Of a stretch of 64,000 bases of DNA, positions 48,238 to 56,948 are shown one piece after another. Position 1 is the first letter of the stretch. Each line of letters begins with the position of its first letter. The stretch is from Solen grandis. Its lineage: Eukaryota; Mollusca; Bivalvia; Adapedonta; Solenidae. Below the pieces are notes generated by a model. It saw nothing but the letters and a program-made list of their open reading frames with translations, did no database searches and had not been told where the DNA came from. The position numbers and the translations under genes were made by a program. The stretch lies in NCBI GenBank assembly GCA_021229015.1, contig CM037778.1, positions 15,257,504-15,321,503 of the forward strand, given 5' to 3'.

Positions 48238-48478
48238 TACAGTTGAACCTATATTAGCGGCCACCTGTACTAAGCGGTCAACCTGCATTTAGCGGTCAAT
48301 TCTGATATTACCTTAATATAGCATTTCATACATATTTAACCTTCATTTAGCGGTCAATTCTGATATAACCTTAATATAGCATTTTATTACATATTTAACC
48401 TCATTTAGCGGCCACCTCTGGTAAGTGGTCACTTTCTCTTGTTCCATTGACTGATCGCTTAAGACAGGTTTGACTGTA
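48238..48478. mobile_element. MITE, expanded relative of 40892-41050 (intron 1)
   Basis: Starts TACAGTTGAACCTATATTAG and ends AGACAGGTTTGACTGTA. A 58-bp segment starting CATTTAGCGGTCAATTCTG is tandemly duplicated (48286 and 48344), with the beginning of a third at 48402. Confidence 0.78.
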
Positions 48479-48847
48479 TTTTGCAAAAACAAAGTGGTGT
48501 TTTATCTAACATACCATATATAAAATAGTCCATTGGTTGTCTTCCCGTGCAACTGTCCCACTTTTAAATAAAACAGGAGAAATCAAGGAGGTACAGTTGG
48601 GAATCCTGCATAACTGGAGAACATTAGACTAACATGGATGAGTGGTTATAGTCTTTTCCATAAATGTTGGTTGAGGTGTCAGTCAGATATCATTACTGTT
48701 CAAAATATTAAAGATGATTATATTCTGTGAAAGGTGTTAAGAATCTGTCCCATGGTATGAGTCAATGTTATCAATTTTTGTTGTTGTTGTAATTATGACT
48801 TAATTTATACGAGAATATGTAATTTGCAATTTCTATTTTCATTTTCT

Positions 48848-49063
48848 CTCTCTCCCCCCCCCCCCCACACCCCTCTCTCTCTTCTATATTTTCTTATCAC
48901 TTTGTATTTTGTGTAAGGTTAAAAAGGAATTTATATTAGATATAAAAGTTTTTATTTTGCTGATTTTGTGAACAGTGCTAAGATATGATTCTGTCCAGTG
49001 GATTCGGCCACTGTTATTCATTGTGTGTGTGTGTCTGTTTTCTCTCGCTCTCTCGCTCTCTTT
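48848..49063. repeat. CT/C/TG simple repeats (intron 1)
   Basis: A CT-rich tract with a run of C near 48855-48868, then a TG repeat and CT-rich tract near 49022-49063. No gene. Confidence 0.8.
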
Positions 49064-49374
49064 TTCTGTATATTCTTTTGCATTTTGACTATGGTTATGT
49101 TTAGGTAAGAATATGTTTACAGCCTTACATATTTATCTATCTGTCTATTATATTCGGGGGATCAAACTCAACACAGTGAGCAGTGAGCTCCTATGCAAGC
49201 AAAAAAAATATTTTTTAAAATGATTTTTTTTACCACATGGCGATATTTGATGTTTTAAAGAAAACATACTAAGGTAAATGAAAGGGGAGGTAACTACTGC
49301 GTGGAGTGTTTCGGAGGATACTTGAAAATGGCGAAACTATAAGGTTAAAAGTACACTTTGTTGTATATTCACAG

Positions 49375-49521
49375 GTATCAGCGTGCCGGGCGAGGTACCA
49401 GGCAGTATGTATACGGCCCTGATGGACAGCCAGATGATAGGGGATCCCTATTACCGTGACAATGACCGGAAGTACAAGTGGATTGCTGACGAGGACTGGG
49501 CATACACTAGGACCTTTAACG
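49375..49521 (+). CDS. MANBA: beta-mannosidase exon 2
   Basis: It opens after TTGTATATTCACAG. With the leftover base of exon 1 the frame is GISVPGEVPGSMYTALMDSQ, then the hallmark DPYYRDNDRKYKWIADEDW, matching the family's 'P.G.VPG..H..L...G.I.DPYYR.ND....W....W.Y'. It is 147 bases long and ends AACG|GTTTGT, leaving one base again. It encodes strands of the N-terminal galactose-binding-like domain. A further 2.1-kb intron follows. Confidence 0.93.
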
Positions 49522-49629
49522 GTTTGTTGTTATTCATCAGTATCATATGATAATTTTGTATTCTGTATGTTGTTTTAGTCATTATGAGACAGCTACAAAA
49601 TCAGTACTTGTATGTTGCTGTTTTACTAT

Positions 49630-49770
49630 CAGAAGGTGGTATCCCGGTCCCGATGACCGTGGTAAGAGCTGTAACCGGGGGTCGTGCGTCCGTTTCCCGA
49701 CTACGGAATAAGAGAGTCGTTAAAATTTTACTTCTATGTATGTCTCCCCTGTGCTTGGCTCTCAGTAATT
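49630..49770 (+). mobile_element. SINE fragment (intron 2)
   Basis: A tRNA-like head (GGTCCCGATGACCGTGGTAA ... GTTTCCCGACTACGG) and the body GTGCTTGGCTCTCAGTAA match the 37736 family. Confidence 0.5.
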
Positions 49771-50029
49771 ATATATATATATATATAAATATATATATGG
49801 ATCTGACATGAACTCGTTCATGAAAATGTTTTTAAGCTCTCTAGTGGCTCGCTTAACCTTTTCATTGACCTCGTTTAGTACAATTTGATATTAAATGACA
49901 ATTTATGTCAGGTTCTTTTCATCATATGACCTAAAACAATAGCGCAGATTTACCACACACATTGGAATCTTGATTAATATCAAAGATATGTACGATTTAG
50001 AATAAATTCTCCTTCACTGTAAATTGAAA

Positions 50030-50590
50030 TATGGTATGGAACAAAATCTGACATTACTTGATTGCGGAGGTCGTTACTTTGTATAAATGTATGCTACCAT
50101 CATATTCTATGCACGGTCCGATCAGTCTGATATTCAGTTAACATATAGTATAAGGAATCATTGTCAAATGGCAACCATAACAAAGACAAGTAAGAACACT
50201 AAATGTCGGCTGTTTGTTCATTTTAGTCTGCTCACCAATATCAACTTCCCTTTTTATTCGGTCGATTTTGAATCGAACAATATGATTGGTCGATGTGAAA
50301 TTGTCATCATCAGATAGCGGGAAATTCCTTGTGTAGATGCATTACATCATCCAGCAAGAATTGCCGAAAAAGAAAACCCGGAGGGTGAGAGTGGAGCAGA
50401 TTAAAAAAACGTACAGATTGTGACATCGCGTTATTACTTCGTTAAGGCTGCCTTTTGACAATGACTCGTTACACCTTGTGTTAAATGAAATCAGAGTGAT
50501 CGAACCGTGCATAGAATATAATGGAAGCCTGCATTTATACAATGTACAGACCTCCGCAATCAAGTGATGTCAGATTCCTTTCCATGTTCA
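50030..50590. mobile_element. 560-bp foldback, 150-bp arms (intron 2)
   Basis: The left arm (about 50032-50185) and right arm (about 50420-50585) are inverted copies at roughly 80 percent identity. Shared blocks are ACTTGATTGCGGAGGTC, ATATTCTATGCACGGT and TCATTGTCAAA. No transposase. Confidence 0.8.
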
Positions 50591-51622
50591 TAATACAGTA
50601 AAGAGGGACAAAAATAAAAATCTGCGGTTCTTGTGCCAGTGACCTATACTGACAGCAAATCGCGATTATAACAGCAAACAAAATCATCAATGATCGGACT
50701 GTGGACGATTTACCATTAGTGATCTAACACAAAGAAAAAAAGTTTCAAATAATAACTGAAAATAACAATTTAACGTATGTATTTTTCATAAATTTTCAAC
50801 AAGATAAAAGTAAAGTTGCCTCAAACACATTTAATTCAGCAGTTCGAGTTCAGCACTCTATGAATATATATAGAATACACACATGTGACGCGGAGTGATG
50901 TAATTCGGCCTAAACGTTATAATGTAACGTGTTAAGTATAAGATCATATGAAACCGGAAACAGCTGTTTGAGGATAATGTCATGATAAAAGAGAGTTCTA
51001 AATTGCATGATGATATAACTGTGATAACACAGTATTGATTCTATACTGCATTGCTATATTCTGGCATATGATATATATTACATGAAAATCCCGCTTTAAG
51101 ATATGGGAACAACATTTAAATGAATATCAGTTTCACCTTAGTTTTGAACGTTGTGTGAATGTTCCATGTCGTCAATATACAAGACTCTACAAAGCCAATA
51201 AGCAATAATTTTGAATTTGGGGTTTGAACGTTGAACGACTGAAGACGTTTCTAAGGGGGCTTTAGTCACTGGCAATCTCTCCTGTGGGAAACTGAGTTTC
51301 CGCTGCATAAATGTCTAAGATACCGATAACGTTGGAATGATGGATCAAAGTTAAAAATACCGCGCGTTAGTAATAGTCAATAGAAATTAGTGTCACGACT
51401 TATTTAACGGGAACTAAAATTTAAAAAAAGTAATCTAGAACTGTAAAACTTATCTCTCATTGTCTACTTTTAACTACCACTTACCACCATAAACTGACTA
51501 TGACACTACACTATTCTAAACAGAAATGGCTTATATATAATTTTAGATATACTAGTTAGACAATGAAAATATTTATAGTTTGAAACCCTATGACATTAAT
51601 GATTGGATGTATTTTGCTTCAG

Positions 51623-51771
51623 TGGACGCCAATATATTGAAGATGGACAGTATCATGCTGGTATGTGAAGGCCTAGATACCATAGCACACGTCACCATCA
51701 ACAACAGAACTGTGGGCAAATCAGATAACATGTTTGTTCGATACACGTTCGATATAAAATCAGCACTCGTG
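51623..51771 (+). CDS. MANBA: beta-mannosidase exon 3
   Basis: The acceptor is TGTATTTTGCTTCAG at 51608-51622. Joined to the single base from exon 2 it reads V-DANILKMDSIMLVCEGLD then TIAHVTINNRTVG and SDNMFVRYTFDIKSALV, a clean match to the 'L..EG.DT.A.V..N...VG..DNMF.RY.FD' block of GH2 beta-mannosidases. The open frame continues upstream of 51623, but an acceptor at 51578 would create a TGA, and one at 51559 would add about 21 residues absent from the family, so I chose 51623. The exon is 149 bases, ends GTG|GTAAGT (near-ideal donor) and is in phase 0. Confidence 0.9.
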
Positions 51772-52799
51772 GTAAGTACTCAAATCACCTTCGTTGAAGA
51801 GTTTTATGTACCTTTGAAGGAATTACAGATCCATTTTACGTATATATATTACATTAAGTGTACAAAAATGGCTACTATAAACAATTTATTTAGTTTATGT
51901 AGATATTTTAAAATGTTTATAGATATAAATTGATATAAATATATGATATAAAAAATATATTTTACGCTTAAAAGCATCGATTTCATAGATATATCTTTTA
52001 CTAGTCGTAAAATAATAATGAACTAAACTTTGAGATTAAAGACACTATACATCTATTAAATGTAAAATAAGTTTGTTTTTTCTTTTACTTTTCGTCAGAA
52101 TATCAATTTGAAAAAGCTGTTCTTTACATGATTGTAATATTGTGTGTCATATGCATGCAATCCCAAGAACAAGGTAAATGGTTTCAACTGCTTACAAATG
52201 AGTTTTTGTTACTATCCAGATTAAAATGCGAAATTAATTTAAAAAAAAAAAAGATGTGTTACAATATGATAACAACGTCCTGTTTTTATGATAATAAATA
52301 ATCCATAATTCTGAGGAACACTGTAGTCTAACATTGCATTAACCATTGCTATATTTTTATGTACAATAAGTGTTTATGGAAACATTGACAATATTAGTTG
52401 ACTGTTAAATACGTGTTTTATATTCTTACAAACTATATTTATCGCTTTATCTCAGATACCGTTCCTTATATCTTATCTCTTTTTGGAACACACACGGAAA
52501 ATGTAAATGTGTATGCTGGAAAATTTTCATGAAGTAACCCCCCATTGACTTATTTGCTTAAATGAACACTTAAAATTGATTAACATATTAGAATGAACAT
52601 TTGAATTTATAGAGAATGGTGAATTGACACTTAAACTGATAAACACTTGAAAATGAACTGATTGAGATTTGTGAATTGGCACTTGTAACGATGAACACTT
52701 GAAATGATAACATTTGAGAAAACAATTTCTTTAATTGATTAACATTTTTTTATGGACAAAATAATTGAATAGCGCTTTCATTGGCAAACACATATTTCA

Positions 52800-53012
52800 T
52801 TGATTGATTGATTCTTTGAGTTTATCGTCGTTGCGACAGTATTTCAATCATATAGCGACGTCCAGCTTATAACATGTGGAAAAAGACCACGAATGCACGG
52901 ATGCATCCGGGTAGAAACACCGACCTTCCGCAAGCCACCTGTAAGGCTTCCTCACATGAAAATCCGAATGACCCTGACAGGACTCGAATCCACGTTTTGA
53001 GGGGCTGAGTGA
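52800..53012 (-). mobile_element. tRNA-derived SINE, reverse (intron 3)
   Basis: Inverted relative of 46527-46770: GCGACAGTATTTCAATCATA, TGCATCCGGGTAGAAACACC, AAGGCTTCCTCACATGAAAA, and the box B complement GACTCGAATCC. An open frame across it (52848-53060) is a shadow. Confidence 0.8.
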
Positions 53013-54014
53013 ACCTGTATATGAATAAACTATAGAATGGATGTACAATCTTGATTCCATATCACTATCTCTAACTCAACCTGTAAAACTGACATTATGA
53101 TATCTTCTTACGGCCTACACGGACGGATCATTTTAAATTTATGAAATATTTCAAAACCTTTTATTGGGAGCGATTGCGAAATACATGGCAGTAAGCTATG
53201 ATGGAAAGCTACCATCAAAAGTCAAAGTCTAAACAGATAATTTAAGAAAGTCAACGGTTAGAACTTTCCGTCGGTGTATATCGGATTTAATATTTACGTT
53301 CAAGATAACTTTAATGTCTGGTATTTCAAGAAAACACAGAATGAATTTTCAACACATTTAAAGATTTGTTGCACAGAACTTATAGAACTTCGATGAAGAA
53401 GATTTAAATACATTTTAAAGGTGATAAGGGGGTTAACTTCGTAAATTGTTCTTCATTTCTTCCGACATGTTCCGGAAAACATTTTTGCACGAAATCCAGG
53501 CAGAAGTTTTGATATTTAATCTTTTCTTGATACCTTTTTTTGTGAATCACTTCGTCGACAAGAACGGTTTTCATCTAAACTGTCTATGATTTCCTTCCTT
53601 TTTGCATACCATTGAACAGTCATACGTTTAGGATATTGGGAAGAAATGGCACACGATTTCTACGGTCTTCCAAAAATAGCAGATCTTGGCCTTGCGTACT
53701 GTACCATATGTGCTGATTGTGACTTTAAGCATGGCATAAATTTTCTCGTGAATATATGAGATATACTAACATGTCCACGCCAAGCTGTGAATATTTCCTA
53801 GCATTTTGCTTAGATTTTAGATTTGAATAAGGGTCATTTTCCTGTCCTTTTATAATGTCACAATTGCCATGTGTTCCATTTTGACACAAATATATATATT
53901 GTCATCTTTTCTTTTTCTTTCTATCATATATTGATATTTTTGGGGGGTAGGGGTATTTATATATCCTTCCATCTCTTTCGCTCTCTGCATTTGGTTTTGA
54001 TGTCTGACACTTTA

Positions 54015-54440
54015 AATGTGCAGTTTGCGTCTATCCTAAACTATGCTCTGATCGATTAGCACGTTTCCTGTTTTCCAATATTTGCATTTGATTTCATATG
54101 TGCAGTTTGTGTCAACCTAAACTATGCACTGATCGGTTTAGCAAGTTTCCTTGATCCAACATTTGCAAATGTTTACAATGTGCATTTTGCGTCCAGCCTT
54201 AACTATGCTCTGATTGGTTTAGCGCTTTTCCTATAGCAAACATTTGCAAATGTTTAAAATGTGCAATTTGCGTCTACCTTAAACTATGCTCTGATTGGTT
54301 AAGCATGTTTCCATTATGCAAGATTTGCGTGCATTTTGCGTCTGTCTTAAAAGTTAAGGTGTTTCCTTTTTAATTTGCCTTTTGTGTCTACCCTAAACCG
54401 TGCTCTAATCGATTAAGCAAGTTTCCTTTTTCCAACGTTT
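54015..54440 (+). repeat. 80-86-bp tandem repeat, about five copies (intron 3)
   Basis: A unit such as TGCAGTTTGCGTCTATCCTA then AAACTATGCTCTGATCGATT recurs; the AACTATGC phrase is at about 54040, 54120, 54200 and 54286, with a diverged copy at 54399. It ends 65 bases before exon 4. Confidence 0.85.
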
Positions 54441-54504
54441 TCAACTTCTGACTCCTTTCAAGCTAGTTAATACCACTGACACTCGTTTTCCACTCTGGTT
54501 CCAG

Positions 54505-54704
54505 GCTGGTAAAAACGTTATCAGGGTGAACTTTACATCGGCTGTTCAGTATGCACGGTACAGGGCCAAGCATTATCCGTATCTCGTGTTACCCGTCTTC
54601 ACTAGCCCTACTCAACATGGAGAAAACCATGTAAACATGATCAGAAAGATGCAATGTTCCTTCTCGTGGGACTGGGGACCATCTTTCCCCACACAAGGCG
54701 TATG
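54505..54704 (+). CDS. MANBA: beta-mannosidase exon 4 (last one in the window)
   Basis: It begins after CTCTGGTTCCAG in phase 0: AGKNVIRVNFTSAVQYARYR, then HVNMIRKMQCSFSWDWGPSF and PTQGVW. The SWDWGP.FPT.G.W block is the signature end of the first domain in this family. It ends GTATG|GTATGT after 66 codons plus two bases, and the split Trp codon matches the family. Exons 1-4 give about 201 residues; the family is about 880. No continuation exon (a DVRIE-like strand) was found downstream, so the catalytic TIM-barrel, with its acid/base and nucleophile glutamates, lies outside the visible sequence. Confidence 0.93.
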
Positions 54705-55590
54705 GTATGTTGGCGCATGCGTATTGGTTTAGGAGACTGGCTTTCGGGCTGGTTTGAGTTCTTTCGCCATTTTCAAACGGATTCTTGTCTTTCCCTGGCA
54801 AACCAAGGTGGGTCTTTTACACACACCCCCAACCCCCCCCCCCCCACACACACACAAGAAGTAGATTCCGCACATCACCTAAAGTGAAGTTTGTGGCATG
54901 TGTATCATTGCCGTGTGTACTAACAAGACTCTATATATCACGTAGTTTCAGTGGAAGGTACATAAACAGGTTTACTCTTCGTGAAACTTTTCAAATTGAT
55001 ATTTTTCTCAACTCTAAATTTTGAAAGCCTAAAACAGCCTTATAGTATTAACATAAAATAAAGAGATATTACTTACTTGTTCCTCTTGGCTCGCTCATTC
55101 AGGAAACGGTCTTCGATTTCATGTAATTTCTAATTCGTTGTAATAAAGAATTTGAGAAATTATAGATTTTAAGTTTAGAATGTTTCGTGAAATGCAGTCC
55201 TTAACCTCTTTTTAAGAGATTTCACATTGAACTGACAAATAATAAAAGGGCAATATGTCTGTAGCAACAAGTCACAGATAGCTCTACTTTAAACAAGTAT
55301 ATTCTCACGCTCCATGTCTAACGTGAGTAGTGTAGGGTGGCAATATGGTACCCTGTTTATTTTTTCAAAAGATTTGTTATGGTACCAGAGTTGAAAATGT
55401 ATGGTACCGACGGAAATTTATGGTACCTTGAGTATATACGAAACAATTTTTTATGGTACCTTATATTGCATTTAATAAAACATTTCATACCTGTTAGATC
55501 TAACTAGGATGACTTAAGATCTGATAGAGAGAAAGAGTATGAAGTTGCATACTAAACATTCCAATAACGCGATATTGTCATTTTGACGTC
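54705..55590 (+). other. start of beta-mannosidase intron 4
   Basis: Begins GTATGT. Contains a C run followed by a CA repeat (54833-54857) and the ATGGTACC cluster (55340-55465). No exon recognised. Confidence 0.5.
55340..55465. repeat. five irregular ATGGTACC copies
   Basis: ATGGTACC occurs at about 55345, 55379, 55411, 55427 and 55458, spaced 16-34 bases apart in otherwise dissimilar AT-rich sequence. Confidence 0.75.
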
Positions 55591-55674
55591 ATGTTTTATT
55601 TCTTAGTTAAAGGAGGACCACTTCTTAACGTTATGTTAGTTAAAGGGGGATTGACAATTGTAAATGTCCTTTCG

Positions 55675-55690
55675 AGACCTGAAAAGGGCC
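55675..55690 (-). terminator. histone-type 3' stem-loop, right arm damaged
   Basis: On the minus strand GGCCCTTTTCAGGTCT begins 25 bases after the stop of the 122-codon ORF. The consensus is GGYYCTTHTCARRRCC. The 5' arm and loop fit exactly; the 3' arm has a mismatch and a wobble. The conserved purine-rich TCTCGAAAGGACATTT follows directly, like a histone downstream element. Compared with the copy at 56821-56836, about 13 bases covering the end of the stem and its ACCCA tail appear deleted. An AATAAA on the same strand (55595-55600) offers a polyadenylation alternative. Confidence 0.75.
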
Positions 55691-55715
55691 GTTTTGTTTC
55701 TTCTTTAGATTTCAG

Positions 55716-56084
55716 TTACATCGTCTCATCGTCTTTGATTTCGATGACATCGTGTTCATCGTCCTTAATTTCGATGACATCGTTTTCATCTTGTAACATC
55801 TCCTGTTGTTCTATGAGCATATGGTCCTCATCTTGTTGCTGTTGTCTCAACCTCTCCGGATGTTCCATGAGCTTATAAGCATCATGTTCATCTTGTTGCT
55901 GTTGTCTCAACATCGCCTGATGTACCATTTGTTCCAATTGCAGTTGGTATTGTGCAATATGAACTTGCTGTTGTCTCCACCCAATGCGTTGTTGTCCGAT
56001 CAACCCCATCAATTCGTTGACAAACATTTCGCGATCTTGATCAAGACGCTGAATACATTCAATCAGATGCTGAATTTCTTCCAT
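55716..56084 (-). CDS. 122-residue Gln/acid-rich coiled-coil protein in a histone-type gene frame
   Basis: I do not recognise this protein. ATG at 56082-56084 sits in a strong context (ACAACCATGG) and the stop is TAA at 55716-55718. Residues 1-60 (MEEIQHLIECIQRLDQDREM onward) have heptad-like spacing of Ile/Leu/Met and many Gln, suggesting a coiled coil. Residues about 58-95 hold two LRQQQQDE units. The tail contains a tandem duplication of DVIEIKDDE. It has no signal peptide, no membrane segment, and no histone fold or basic tail; it is acidic. The context is striking: TATAAAAG 43 bases upstream, CCAAT modules, and a histone-type stem-loop 25 bases downstream. This suggests an intronless gene transcribed and processed like a replication-dependent histone. 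It lies antisense to MANBA, in what is probably intron 4. A decayed or satellite-like origin cannot be excluded. Confidence 0.6.
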   Translation of the reverse strand: MEEIQHLIECIQRLDQDREMFVNELMGLIGQQRIGWRQQQVHIAQYQLQLEQMVHQAMLRQQQQDEHDAYKLMEHPERLRQQQQDEDHMLIEQQEMLQDENDVIEIKDDEHDVIEIKDDETM

Positions 56085-56280
56085 GGTTGTGCAGCGAGAA
56101 TATGACAGGGTGCTTGATGCGGTGCGCTTTTATAGTCTTGAAGCGGATTGACCTACTTTCTATCGAGTGTTAGTGCACACCAATCAGAGAACGTTATTTC
56201 CATTCAATGACAATAACGCGAAGTTTAACCTTGACCTGAGGTGGATTGAACTACTTTGTATTGACATACCAATCAGAATT
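56085..56280 (-). promoter_or_regulatory. TATA box and duplicated CCAAT modules of the 122-residue ORF
   Basis: On the minus strand TATAAAAG is at 56127-56134. About 30 bases further on is a pyrimidine-rich cap-site-like TCATATTCTC, leaving a leader of only about 15-20 bases. Upstream, CCAATCAGA (plus-strand reading) occurs at 56180 and 56269, each preceded on the plus strand by GGATTGAMCTACTTTSTAT, so an approximately 89-bp promoter module is duplicated. Compact CCAAT plus TATA plus short leader is the usual layout of replication-dependent histone promoters. Confidence 0.65.
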
Positions 56281-56820
56281 GCTGTTAAATTAAACATTTC
56301 AAGCCGCATGGTATTTGTGATGACTATTTTTGTTACATTTTTATAACTTTTGTAAACTTTTATAAAACATTGGATCATATTTTAATGAAAAAAATATTTT
56401 TTGAATGGAATTTGAAAGAAAACATGGTGACAATTGAGGTATATTCTTTTTCGAGACATTTTTTTTCACAGATTAGTGGTTACACATAATTGTCTATGAG
56501 TTTCTTCAGCAGATATTCAACATGTTCTATGGTGATGAAATGTGCTTCAATGATATTTAAGATATCATCGTAGTATAGGTCAGTACAGTAACATTCACTC
56601 AATATGGCTACGATACTCCTGAGTGTTGTTGTTATTTTAAGCGTACGTTAGTATCGGTCCTGTATTCTTTCCATGTCAGATATGCAGTCGTTGTCCATGT
56701 TAGTTATATGTGACTTATCCATAGCACAGCCTGAAAACGAATGGCATGAATTCATTTGGTTTGATACTTTATTACTTGGTTTGGTAATTGTAAAAAATGT
56801 CCTTTCGAGACATCTGGGTT
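56281..56820. other. spacer between two histone-type tails
   Basis: AT-rich; no ORF supported. It contains the downstream flank of the second stem-loop, including AATAAA on the minus strand at 56768-56773. Confidence 0.5.
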
Positions 56821-56836
56821 GGCCCTGAAAAGGACC
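56821..56836 (-). terminator. perfect histone-type 3' stem-loop next to the gap
   Basis: On the minus strand GGTCCTTTTCAGGGCC fits the consensus GGYYCTTHTCARRRCC at every position, with all six stem pairs possible (one G-U). It is followed by AACCCA, the usual ACCCA-like tail, and then by TCTCGAAAGGACATTT, also found after the stem-loop at 55675. It is preceded by AAACAAAACAAC, as that one is by GAAACAAAAC. The gene it terminates would lie at 56849 and beyond on the minus strand, exactly where the assembly gap begins. Confidence 0.85.
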
Positions 56837-56848
56837 GTTGTTTTGTTT

Positions 56849-56948
56849 NNNNNNNNNNNNNNNNNNNNNNNNNNNNNNNNNNNNNNNNNNNNNNNNNNNN
56901 NNNNNNNNNNNNNNNNNNNNNNNNNNNNNNNNNNNNNNNNNNNNNNNN
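56849..56948. other. assembly gap (100 N)
   Basis: 100 N of unknown true length. It joins the tail of a histone-type unit to the middle of a DIRS reverse transcriptase. Open frames that run through it are meaningless. Confidence 0.99.

Noticed and set aside
51580..51622. Upstream extension of MANBA exon 3
   Set aside because: Gives residues without a family counterpart; the acceptor at 51622 restores both phase and alignment.
55591..56105. Plus-strand frames opposite the Gln-rich ORF
   Set aside because: Complement of CAG/CAA-rich codons; no promoter or stem-loop on that strand.
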